64,000 nucleotides of DNA from UBA5018 sp044375975 (GTDB lineage: Bacteria; Cyanobacteriota; Cyanobacteriia; PCC-6307; Cyanobiaceae), in assembly GCA_044375975.1 (NCBI GenBank), contig JBILLQ010000007.1:1-64000 (forward strand), in the 5' to 3' direction. Below, piece after piece: positions 37,119-44,922 of the stretch. How positions within the stretch are numbered: the stretch's first letter is position 1; every line of letters starts with the position of its first letter. Under the pieces are notes generated by a model, which made no database searches, was not told the DNA's origin, and saw nothing but the letters and a program-made list of their open reading frames with translations. A program made the translations under genes and the position numbers.

Positions 37119-37903
37119 AGCGCAACCTGCCTGGACTGGGTGGTTACGAAAGCCCTTGGATCAAAGGCCTTCAGTTGGCGATCAATCGCAGCTGGATTGG
37201 AGAGAACACATGTTTTTTCAGGCTGCGCTGTGGGCGAGGGGCTACACAACATCGGCTGGATGCCCTCCTGCTCATGAAAGCTCCAGACAAGGGAGCTGCC
37301 ATTCAGCAGGGCCTTGGTAGGTGGTTTGGTGAGGGCAGGAACTAATAGCTCGACCATTGCCACTGGGAATGAAATCGGTACCCGCACAATCAGATTACGG
37401 GTAATTTTTTCCCGAGGCTGAATAACGTCATCCGCAAATAGCCGACTAGTCGCAAGGATGGGGCCAGTTTGCAGTAAGTTATCCCGCTCAACATGGTCTA
37501 GGCTGGGTCCGCTCAGGGCCTTGTTGGCTCGGCTTGAAAAGCCCTGCTTCCTTGTCTGTTTCTGTAGTTGAATTGCCGACAACTTCCAATAATTGGGCAA
37601 CAGATACAGGGTGCGGTCGCTGGGATTGGTGGCGATCATCTGCAGTTCCATCTCCATAAGGCCGGCCCTCTGCTTGCTGACGGGCTGCATCGCCACCTCC
37701 AGCACCAGCACCGCCGGTGCCCTTTGGGGCACCACGATTTCCTTCCACACAAACGTGTAAATCGCCCAACAGCCCGCCCCCACAATCGCCAGCGTCTTCA
37801 CCCATTCGTGGATCGTCCCAGAGCAAATCGGTGGGGATGGGGGATCTGCCGGAGTGTTCGGCAGCTCAGGGGTTTGTGGTTCCAAGGGTGGAGTCGACAT
37901 CAC
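37115..37903 (-). CDS. Single-pass membrane protein of the CHAT operon
   Basis: 262 residues, family not recognised. A proline-rich N-terminus, one membrane helix at about 35-54 (VKTLAIVGAGCWAIYTFVW), then a soluble part of mainly beta character (VLVLEVAMQPVSKQRAGLMEMELQMIATNPSDRTLYLLPNYWKL). Its start overlaps the upstream gene by 38 nt and its stop overlaps the CHAT gene start by 4 nt (ATGA type), so the three are translationally coupled. It may link the exported TPR-CHAT protein to the membrane, which is inference from context. Confidence 0.8.
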   Translation of the reverse strand: MMSTPPLEPQTPELPNTPADPPSPPICSGTIHEWVKTLAIVGAGCWAIYTFVWKEIVVPQRAPAVLVLEVAMQPVSKQRAGLMEMELQMIATNPSDRTLYLLPNYWKLSAIQLQKQTRKQGFSSRANKALSGPSLDHVERDNLLQTGPILATSRLFADDVIQPREKITRNLIVRVPISFPVAMVELLVPALTKPPTKALLNGSSLVWSFHEQEGIQPMLCSPSPTAQPEKTCVLSNPAAIDRQLKAFDPRAFVTTQSRQVAL

Positions 37904-38672
37904 GAAGACGACGCGGGCAGCTGGGAGGTTCGTGGCATTGGCTGTTCAATGCATCACTCAAGTTGTTGTTGGAGCGGTTGTCCGGATCCTTGCCGAGCTC
38001 CTCGAGCAAGCTGGGGTCGGCGACCTTGCCTGTGGCCAGTGCTGTCATCGCCCCATTGCCGCAATGACCAGCGGTTGCTCCAAAGCCAGTGAGCAGGGCA
38101 TAGGCGCGCTGGCTGGCGCTGCCCTGGCTGCCGGCATCGCTGGCCGCGTAGGCGGTGCGGGCGGGGGAGAGCAGCTGGTTCACCTTGAATGGTTTCAATC
38201 CTGCTCGGCTGGCGAGTAGAACCCCCGCCAGGCAATTGGCCTGCAGGTTGGCGGCCGCTGGCTGGAGGGCAGATCCGGCAGTGGCGGATTGGCTGCGGAT
38301 CGCCTGGCCCAGGGCAGTGGAGATCCAGTAGGCGATGCCCCAGGTGCCGTAGCGCTCAAGAACATCGTTGGTGAGCCATTGCTGATCCAGCAACAGCTGG
38401 CGCGTACTGGGGCAATACAGCGCAGTGGTATCTGCGATCGCCCCTGCCGCCTCGGGGCAAATCCTGAAAGCCCTCTGGTTGGCCTTCAGCAGCAGCACCT
38501 CAGGAAACGGTTGCTTGGCGGTGATTGGATCGCTCTGCCAAGCCAGACGCAACTCCTGCGTGGAGGCCTGGATCGCGGCGTTGAGATCGGCGGCGCCAGC
38601 GGGGCATGCCAGTAACAGAGCTGTCAACGGAAAGATCCCCGCCAATAGTTGAACATACCCTCCCTTACCCAT
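37866..38672 (-). CDS. YpfJ-like exported protein lacking the zinc-peptidase motif
   Basis: 268 residues with a signal peptide (VQLLAGIFPLTALLLACPAGAA, cleavage near 28). The pattern follows YpfJ/PF04228 neutral zinc metallopeptidases: ALYCPSTRQLLLDQQWL at 84-100, YGTWGIAYWI, LQANCLAGVLLA at 143-154 and SASQRAYALLTGF near 190. Where the family has HExxH, this protein reads TALGQAIR (119-126), so both zinc-binding His and the catalytic Glu are gone. It is therefore a probable pseudo-enzyme, perhaps a sensor or scaffold. First gene of the three-gene CHAT operon. Family assignment is by eye and moderately sure. Confidence 0.7.
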   Translation of the reverse strand: MGKGGYVQLLAGIFPLTALLLACPAGAADLNAAIQASTQELRLAWQSDPITAKQPFPEVLLLKANQRAFRICPEAAGAIADTTALYCPSTRQLLLDQQWLTNDVLERYGTWGIAYWISTALGQAIRSQSATAGSALQPAAANLQANCLAGVLLASRAGLKPFKVNQLLSPARTAYAASDAGSQGSASQRAYALLTGFGATAGHCGNGAMTALATGKVADPSLLEELGKDPDNRSNNNLSDALNSQCHEPPSCPRRLRDVDSTLGTTNP

Positions 38673-38954
38673 GGAGTTGAATATATTCTAGTTGAACATA
38701 CACTGATTGAACGTACACAGATTCAATCTGCACTGCTTTGCCCATGGCGTCGCAATTATAAAAGCTATCATCATCATACAACCAAAAATTGTCTCTTCTT
38801 CAAGAGTTGCAGAAACTGCTTAGGGGTGCAGCACAAATGCTCGTCTAGATCTTCAACCCCTCTCAGATGACTCATTTTTGATTAGCTGTTGCCGCAGTTG
38901 GCTCCTAATCACTACCACAATCACTCACAAATTCTGCTCCCCTCAGTTGGCGCT

Positions 38955-38994
38955 CCCGTGGTGCTGCATAGTTGCAGATGGTATGCACCACGGG
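38955..38994 (+). repeat. Perfect 10-bp inverted repeat (hairpin)
   Basis: CCCGTGGTGC and GCACCACGGG enclose a 20-nt loop; an inner TGCATA/TATGCA pair can extend the structure. It lies 33 bp upstream of the mgtA remnant, at the edge of the cassette. Function unknown. Confidence 0.65.
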
Positions 38995-39026
38995 ATGAAG
39001 AAGCGTCACCTTTCCTCGCAGAGGGG

Positions 39027-39183
39027 GCCATGGCGATTCCCTGTACTACGATCGCTTTTGCTCTATGCTTTACCTCACTTCTTTCGGTTTTCGTTGCCTG
39101 GCTGGTGGCGATCCTGCTCGGCTATTGCCTGATCGTCTAGTTGGTGAAGACCTGCTATGTACGTCGTTATGACTATAGTTTAT
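39027..39183 (+). pseudogene. Decayed copy of the mgtA 3' end
   Basis: These 157 bp align without gaps to the last 157 bp of mgtA (about 32771-32927), roughly 80% identical by eye. Encoded residues AMAIP...AWLxAILLGYCL are shared, then a TAG replaces the CAG of the AQLVKTW segment. There is nothing else of mgtA here. Same orientation as mgtA, so the two copies form direct repeats around the CHAT cassette. Confidence 0.85.
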
Positions 39184-39564
39184 GTGAGGCTGATTTATGT
39201 CACGACGGTTTGGCTGGACTGCTGGTGGCTGGGCCGCTCAAGAAGGTACGGGAATAGGCACCTTTCGGGGATCCTGCGGGGGTGTGTCAGCCATTATTTT
39301 GAAGTTGAGGGGAGGCACACCCCCCAAGGCCCTCTCCCCAAAGCAGCCGGGTAAGTCGCCCGAGCCGATGATTGGAGGTGATCAGATTGGAAACCCGCCC
39401 AACATGAAAGCCTGATGTTGCCTAACCAGCTAGATGTGTGAGCCATGGGCAATCTGCGTAATGCTGATCTGCGAATCCTGGGCTGAATAACCCAGGCGAG
39501 GGTCGCCAATTGATGGGGCCAAGCCTCGAGCATCTCTCATCTTTTAATTGGCATCCCTGGAAAG

Positions 39565-39592
39565 CCCGGTGGCCCGAGCCGCCGGGTTTTTT
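39565..39592 (+). terminator. Intrinsic terminator
   Basis: Stem CCCGGTGG / CCGCCGGG (one G-T pair), loop CCCGAG, followed by six T. No protein gene ends upstream on this strand within 600 bp other than the mgtA remnant, so it may end a small RNA or be a leftover of the former mgtA 3' region. Confidence 0.75.
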
Positions 39593-39667
39593 GATGGCGG
39601 CATATTGCGTTACCGGTATAAGAATAAAAAAATGGCTGGGCCCTCTAGCTGACTGCAAAAGACTGCC

Positions 39668-40075
39668 CTAGCGCTGATGCCTGGGCACCACCTGCATGCC
39701 GATTGGTGCCAGGGCAATCAGCGCCAATTTGATGTGCTGAAGGCCAAAGGGGATGCCAATGATCGAGATAAAGCAGGCCAGGGCGGATGCCAGGTGACCA
39801 ATCGCCAGCCACCAGCCGGCCACCACAAACCAGATCACGTTGCCGAGCAGCCCCAGGGGTCCGGTGCCGAGATCTTCCTGGCCGGTGAGTTCCCGCCGGC
39901 TCACGGCCTCCTGGCCAAAGGGCCAAAAGGAGAAGCTGCCGATCACAAAGCAGGCCCGGGCCCAGGGGATACCCACGATTGTGAGGGCGGCGATCGCGCC
40001 CACCAGCCACCAGCCCAGGCCCATCACCAGGCCACCGAGCAGGAACCAGAGCAGGTTTAGTAGAAAACGGAACAT
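39668..40075 (-). CDS. YccF domain membrane protein
   Basis: 135 residues with two YccF halves: FLLNLLWFLLGGLVMGLGWWLVGAIAALTIVGIPWARACF and then LLGNVIWFVVAGWWLAIGHLASALACFISIIGIPFGLQHIKL. Inner-membrane protein family of unknown function, common in bacteria. It is alone on its strand in this stretch, upstream of which lies a broken M48 peptidase gene. Confidence 0.9.
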   Translation of the reverse strand: MFRFLLNLLWFLLGGLVMGLGWWLVGAIAALTIVGIPWARACFVIGSFSFWPFGQEAVSRRELTGQEDLGTGPLGLLGNVIWFVVAGWWLAIGHLASALACFISIIGIPFGLQHIKLALIALAPIGMQVVPRHQR

Positions 40076-40104
40076 TGGCCTAACTTAGCTTCAGTAGCTT
40101 AGCT

Positions 40105-40425
40105 TCAGTTTTGGGAGGGGGTAAAGCTCAGCAGATTATCGGTGGGGCTGTAGTGAAATTGGCCGAGAGTGCCGCTGGTTTTGGCGGGAGGATGCTTTTC
40201 CAGGTGAGCGTAAAACTTGGTTATCGCTTTGATGCGGTCATCATAGCCGGGATGGGTGGAGTTGGGCTCGGTGGCGCTGCCATCACCGCTGGATTTATGG
40301 GCAAAAATCAGTGCATCCAAGCAGATGCGCCCCCCGTAGCCGGCCCGGGCCATGATCACTGCGGCATCACGATCGGCCTACAGCTCTTGCTGGCGGGATT
40401 TTACGTACTAGCCCAGCTGATCTGG
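40105..40425 (-). pseudogene. Remnant of an M48-type metallopeptidase (C-terminal part)
   Basis: Read on the minus strand, the frame gives YVKSRQQEL-stop-ADRDAAVIMARAGY followed by STHPGYDDRIKAI. These match the SRxxExEAD...AGY and STHPxxxxRI segments of M48 peptidases. Two in-frame TAG codons (40378-40380 and 40408-40410) interrupt it, one replacing the Glu expected in ExEAD. The N-terminal half with HExxH is missing. Only the last 84 codons are open. Confidence 0.75.
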
Positions 40426-40450
40426 CAAGCGCCAACTTGTTTGATTAACC

Positions 40451-41887
40451 TCAAGCGGCCTGGCTGGTTAGCCACTGGCGACCCTGCTGCAGGAAGGCCT
40501 GCCAGTCGAGCTTTTCGCTTTCGGCGGCGCGGGCCACGATCAGGGGCGCCTCCCGTTTGATGCGCTCCAGATCTGGTTCACTAACGCCACTGGAGAGGGC
40601 CAGCACATCTGCCATCGCTCTGCCCACCACCCGGGTTAGATAGGCGGCGCTGAGGGCCTGCATCGCTCCGCCCACCAGCCAGGTGGCACCGTGCCACTTG
40701 AGTAGGCCGGCCAGGGTTTGGCTGCTCCACTCCACCACCCCCAGGGCCAGGCAGGCGCGGGCCAGTTCGGCTGCGGCGGCCCTCAGCTGCGCCATGCTCC
40801 AGCCGCACTGCCATAGCCGGGCCATCTCCTGCAGCATCAGGCCATTGGCCACCGCCAGCACTAATAGATCAAGGCTGGGTATGGGGGTGGCGAATACCCC
40901 AGCCGCCACCAACCACTGGGTGCGCTGTTGCAGGGCCTCAAAGCGTTCGCGGCGCAGCAATTCCAGGTCTGCTTGCCAGCGGCTATGTAAATCGCGCAGT
41001 TGGCGCAGCCGGGTGTCCTGTCGCAGTTTGGGCGCCTGCTGATGCAGCAGGCGATTTAGCGGCTCCAGGCAGGCGGCCACCGCTTCCACCTGGCCATTCC
41101 AGAGCAGCAGCTGATCGCTATTTAGTTCTGGCAATTGGCTAGATAATTCGAGCCGCACCTGGTTTGGATCGGCAACATCGGCTTCCACCAAAAGCCATAG
41201 GGGCAGGCCCTTGGGCAGGGCTTCTATCCAGCGCAGTTCAGCGGCCGAAAGGGGCATCTGTAGGTGATGAATCAGCAGCTCACAGCTGGTGAATCGCTCC
41301 GGCCAGCGCCACTGCTCACTCCAGCGCGGCAACGCCTCAGACCAGTGCAGTGTGAAGCCGCACCGCCCCCGCAGGGCCTCGCTAAATACCTGCTGCATCG
41401 CCAGTGGTGGCGGCTGCAATCCCACCAGGGCCAGCTGGGGATCGCTGCGCTGCAATTGCTGGCGCAGGTGTTCTAAATGGGCCAGCCGGGCTGGATCCTC
41501 TGCATCCAGGGCCTGAAATTGCTCCAACAGGCCGTCGAGTCGCTTTTGCCAGCCCTGCAGGTCGGTGTCGACCAGGCCAAATTTTTGGCGCGGCCTGGCC
41601 AGCCACAGGCCCAGGGCGGCCGCAGCCGCCAAGCTGAAGGAGGTGCCGCCGCCGATCACCCCCCCCAGGTGGATCAAACCGTCGCCCACCAGCAAACCGG
41701 CTCCAGCCACCGCCGCCACCGGCCACCAACGCCGCAGAAGCGAGCTCACCGCAGGGGAGACAACCGCAGGAGATACCAGGCCAGGGGCGGCCGGGGCGGG
41801 GGAGACCAGGGAAGTGGAGACCGGGGCGTGGGCGGCCAGGGAGGGGGAGACCAATGCGGCGGGTGTGAGGGGTTCTGGAGCGCTCAC
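40451..41887 (-). CDS. DUF697/YcjF-type membrane protein without a GTPase motif
   Basis: 478 residues from GTG 41887. Repeat-derived N-terminus (LVSP units), two membrane helices (WWPVAAVAGAGLLVGDGLIHL and FSLAAAAALGLWLA), a middle domain that follows the outline of a GTPase (LALVGLQPPPLAMQQVFSE, LLIHHLQMPLSAAEL) but lacks a GxxxxGKS loop, and a C-terminal DUF697 region (PSLDLLVLAVANGLMLQEMARLW ... YLTRVVGRAMADVL). Such proteins are common in cyanobacteria next to dynamin- or Era-like GTPases. Start uncertain; ATG 42034 would add 49 residues of non-conserved sequence. Confidence 0.75.
   Translation of the reverse strand: MSAPEPLTPAALVSPSLAAHAPVSTSLVSPAPAAPGLVSPAVVSPAVSSLLRRWWPVAAVAGAGLLVGDGLIHLGGVIGGGTSFSLAAAAALGLWLARPRQKFGLVDTDLQGWQKRLDGLLEQFQALDAEDPARLAHLEHLRQQLQRSDPQLALVGLQPPPLAMQQVFSEALRGRCGFTLHWSEALPRWSEQWRWPERFTSCELLIHHLQMPLSAAELRWIEALPKGLPLWLLVEADVADPNQVRLELSSQLPELNSDQLLLWNGQVEAVAACLEPLNRLLHQQAPKLRQDTRLRQLRDLHSRWQADLELLRRERFEALQQRTQWLVAAGVFATPIPSLDLLVLAVANGLMLQEMARLWQCGWSMAQLRAAAAELARACLALGVVEWSSQTLAGLLKWHGATWLVGGAMQALSAAYLTRVVGRAMADVLALSSGVSEPDLERIKREAPLIVARAAESEKLDWQAFLQQGRQWLTSQAA
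41745..41880 (-). repeat. Degenerate 15-18-bp repeat in the DUF697 gene N-terminus
   Basis: Imperfect GGGGAGACCAGGG/CGGCC units encode repeated (A)xLVSPA segments on the minus strand between the start codon and the first membrane helix. Confidence 0.6.
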
Positions 41888-42380
41888 CACAAACCTGCCA
41901 ATAGCCTTGACGGTGGCATCTCTAGCGCACGGGCCCCCAAAACGCACGCAAAGCCTGACAAGCCCCTGGCTCGTAGCCGCAGATGGCTCGTAGCGGCAGG
42001 TGGCTCCTAGCCACCCATGGCTCTTTGCGCCCACAGCTTTTGCCGTTCCCGGCTCTTAGCCATTGCCAACCGCCCTAGTTCAGTCAGGGGGGCCTAGGCG
42101 CCTCACCCCCCAGGGTCCCCTTGACGGCCAAGCCCTGACACAACTCCGCTCCAGCATTTGAGCGCCAGGATTTTCCTGACAGCATTCCAGAATGTTTAGG
42201 GCCACTCCCCTATGGGCCAGCCCTTAGCCCCTGCCCCTAAGCCCTTTCCCCTTAGCCATTGCCTGCCATAGCTGCTTACGTTCCTGCCCCCCGCTCTCTG
42301 GCCCAGGCCTTTGGATCGCTTGATCCCTTGATGAATCTCCAGGCGCCCGATTGGACACCGCATCTCACCTCCAACCACCG

Positions 42381-42914
42381 ATGAGCCGTTCTGGGCGCCG
42401 ACCGGCCAATCCGATCGCCTCCTTGAGCGAGCGGCAGTGGCGGCAACTTGACCAGTGGCAGCGCCAGCTGGATCTGGCTGATGGCTGGTGCGGCAGCCTG
42501 CCCGTGGTGCTCTGGGATCGGGCCTGGCTGCGGTTGGAGGCGGTGGCGGTTGAGCGGCTGGGGCAACGGCTGCCCCCCGACGGCAGTGCCGATGCCCCCG
42601 AGCTGGTTCGCTTTCGAGAACTGCAGCAGCAGGGGGATGATGCCTGGCAAGCGCAGCTGATCTGCTGGCAGGAATTTGGTCCCGAGGCCTGCCAGCAGGC
42701 CCTGCAGCGCTACTGGCAGCGCCAGCAGCAGGGCAACCAGGGCTGGACTTTGCCGGCTTATCTGCAGTTTTTGCAGCACTATCGCCAGATGTTCGCGGGA
42801 GCCGCACTGCGCTTTCTGCCCCTGGTGGTACTCGCCCGGGAGGGGGGCACCGAACCACACCAGCTGCTCTGGCTAGCCGCCAGAGGCCAGCCGATGCGGC
42901 ACACTTGCCCCTGA
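42381..42914 (+). CDS. Conserved hypothetical protein upstream of trpS
   Basis: 177 residues from MSRSGRRPAN; no named domain recognised. Soluble, rich in Trp, Gln and Leu, probably mostly helical (ERQWRQLDQWQRQLDLADGW; ACQQALQRYWQRQQQGNQGW). It begins a same-strand run with the next gene and trpS. An ATG at 42351 would add ten residues. Function unknown. Confidence 0.65.
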   Translation: MSRSGRRPANPIASLSERQWRQLDQWQRQLDLADGWCGSLPVVLWDRAWLRLEAVAVERLGQRLPPDGSADAPELVRFRELQQQGDDAWQAQLICWQEFGPEACQQALQRYWQRQQQGNQGWTLPAYLQFLQHYRQMFAGAALRFLPLVVLAREGGTEPHQLLWLAARGQPMRHTCP

Positions 42915-42930
42915 TTGCAGGGCTGCGGCG

Positions 42931-43614
42931 ATGGCCGACGACACTTCTCCTTCCTTCCAGGCCGGCTCGTCTTTCCAAAGCGGCGAAGAGCAAGGCCAGC
43001 GGAGCGAAGAGCAAAGCCAGCGGAGCGAAGGCCAGGGCCAGCGGGGCGGCCGGGGATCGGGTAACCGGGAGCCGGGCGGTTTCCGCATCCGTTTGAGCGA
43101 CAACGAGATGCGCGCCGCCCGCGCCGTGCAGGAGGCCTTTCGGCTGCGCTCCACCGTGGCGGCCCTGGGCTTCTCAATCCGCACCGTGGCCCAGCTGTTG
43201 GAGGACGGCCAGCTGAGTGAACTGGTGGCCCAGCAGCAGGCCCTGGCCGGTGCTGGTCGCGACGATGCTCCTAGAGCCGCTGTTACCAGGGGAGACGGGG
43301 CCCGCCGGGAGGGCCGTGGTGAGGGTCGTGGTGATGGGGCCAGGGGCCTGCGCCGCCTCGATGGCCGCCAGGAGCGCGCCGCCCGCATCGATCCCTTCGC
43401 CAGGCCCGCTAAGCCAGTGCCGGCTGCCGCCGCTGAGGAATTGGCTGCCGGTGAGGCCGATCAGCTCGGCGACGAAAACCTGGCCAGCGAGCAGTTCGAC
43501 AGCCCCGCAGCCGAGGCCGCCGATTTCCAAGCCGGTGATTCACAGGAGAGTGAATTACAGCTTGGTGATGCCGCCCAACTGGAGCCTGTCACCGATCCGG
43601 CCAGCGAGGCCTGA
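42931..43614 (+). CDS. Low-complexity-flanked hypothetical protein before trpS
   Basis: 227 residues. A short ordered core at about 50-100 (GFRIRLSDNEMRAARAVQEA, FRLRSTVAALGFSIRTVAQLL) lies between a repeat-derived Gln/Ser/Gly N-terminus (RSEEQSQRSEGQGQR) and an acidic Ala-rich C-terminus with an Arg/Gly/Asp-rich segment. The RGG-like segment and basic core could bind nucleic acid; this is inference. It ends 5 bp before trpS. Confidence 0.65.
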   Translation: MADDTSPSFQAGSSFQSGEEQGQRSEEQSQRSEGQGQRGGRGSGNREPGGFRIRLSDNEMRAARAVQEAFRLRSTVAALGFSIRTVAQLLEDGQLSELVAQQQALAGAGRDDAPRAAVTRGDGARREGRGEGRGDGARGLRRLDGRQERAARIDPFARPAKPVPAAAAEELAAGEADQLGDENLASEQFDSPAAEAADFQAGDSQESELQLGDAAQLEPVTDPASEA

Positions 43615-43619
43615 TCTAG

Positions 43620-44651
43620 ATGACAAGGCCGCGGGTTCTCTCCGGCGTGCAGCCCACCGGCTCGCTGCACCTGGGCAACTGGCTGGGGGCGATTCGCAAT
43701 TGGGTGGGTTTGCAGGCCAGCCACGACACCTTTTTTTGTGTGGTGGATCTGCACGCGATCACCGTGCCCCACGATCCCAAGCGCCTGGCGGAGGACACCC
43801 TCAGCACCGCGGCCCTCTATCTGGCCTGTGGCATTGATCCAGACACTGCCACAGTTTTTGTGCAGAGCCAGATCAGTGCCCATAGTGAATTGTGCTGGTT
43901 GCTTAACTGCGTAACTCCGCTCAATTGGCTAGAGCGGATGATCCAGTTCAAGGAAAAAGCGATCAAGCAGGGCGACAATGTGTCGGTGGGGCTGCTCGAT
44001 TACCCGGTGCTGATGGCCGCCGACATCCTGCTCTACGACGCCGATTTGGTGCCGGTGGGAGAAGACCAGAAGCAGCATCTAGAACTGGCCCGCGATATAG
44101 CCCAGCAGCGCATCAACGCTCGTTTCGCGCCACGTGATGCCAAGGGGGAACCCCTGCCATTGCTGAAGGTGCCCGAACCGATGATCCTGCGGGAGGGGGC
44201 CCGGGTGATGAGCCTCACCGACGGCAGCAGCAAGATGAGCAAGAGCGATCCCAACGAGGGATCGCGGATCAATTTGCTGGATCCCCCCGAGACGATCGTC
44301 AAAAAAATCAAGCGGGCAAAAACCGATCCGATCCTGGGCCTGGAATTTGGCAACCCGGAGCGGCCGGAAGCCGACAACCTGCTGGGCCTCTATGCCCTGC
44401 TCAGCGGTAAAGGTCGCCAGGCGGTGGCAGCAGAGTGCGCCCAGATGGGTTGGGGCGGTTTCAAGCCGCTGCTGGCCGAGGCCACTGTGGAGGCCCTGAA
44501 ACCTGTGCAGCAGAAATACCAGGAGCTGCGCACCGATCCCGCGACGCTGCTGGCGGTGCTGGCCCAAGGCCGCCAACGGGCCAGTGCGGTGGCCGACCAG
44601 AGCCTGGCCCGGGTGCGCCAGGCCCTGGGCTTTCTCGGCACCGAGCCCTAG
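43620..44651 (+). CDS. trpS: Tryptophanyl-tRNA synthetase
   Basis: 343 residues, class I synthetase of bacterial size. HIGH-like PTGSLHLGNW at 12-21 and KMSKS in SSKMSKSDPNEGSRI. It charges tRNA-Trp in the cytoplasm. Start at the ATG 5 bp after the preceding gene; likely co-transcribed with the two small upstream genes. Confidence 0.97.
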   Translation: MTRPRVLSGVQPTGSLHLGNWLGAIRNWVGLQASHDTFFCVVDLHAITVPHDPKRLAEDTLSTAALYLACGIDPDTATVFVQSQISAHSELCWLLNCVTPLNWLERMIQFKEKAIKQGDNVSVGLLDYPVLMAADILLYDADLVPVGEDQKQHLELARDIAQQRINARFAPRDAKGEPLPLLKVPEPMILREGARVMSLTDGSSKMSKSDPNEGSRINLLDPPETIVKKIKRAKTDPILGLEFGNPERPEADNLLGLYALLSGKGRQAVAAECAQMGWGGFKPLLAEATVEALKPVQQKYQELRTDPATLLAVLAQGRQRASAVADQSLARVRQALGFLGTEP

Positions 44652-44922
44652 TGCCGCCAGGGGGCAGCCTGGCCTGCAAGTTTTAGGCGGCTCGCCAGGC
44701 TGGCTGAGGCGGAGGCCAGGCCTTTTGGTGCTGCCGGTTTTTTGTTATCTATTGATCGCCTGAGTTCAGGTTGGCTTATCAATCAGCCGCTGCCGAGGCG
44801 GCCGCAAGCCCTGGATCTGCCGCCGGTCTCGCTCTTGGTCGCGTCAGTCTCAGTCAGGGTCTGCGGCGTCGCCGCTATTGCGCTGCAAGGGTGATGCACG
44901 ACATGGGCCAGTTGTCTAGGGG

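Larger units (their letters stand above)
38673..39667. other. Spacer holding the far boundary of the CHAT cassette
   Basis: About 1 kb without an intact gene. It starts with TTGAACATACACTGA-like repeats just upstream of the CHAT operon (likely its promoter region), then a strong hairpin (38955-38994), the mgtA 3' remnant (39027-39183), and a stretch ending in an intrinsic terminator at 39565-39592. It is less GC-rich than the flanks. Confidence 0.6.

Noticed and set aside
38889..39140. 83-codon frame treated as a small membrane protein
   Set aside because: Its hydrophobic end is the remnant of the last MgtA helix; the upstream half is unrelated spacer, so it is better described as a pseudogene piece.
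42196..43014. 272-codon frame on the minus strand
   Set aside because: Antisense to two same-strand genes leading to trpS; composition is Arg/Pro/Ala-rich as expected for a shadow frame.
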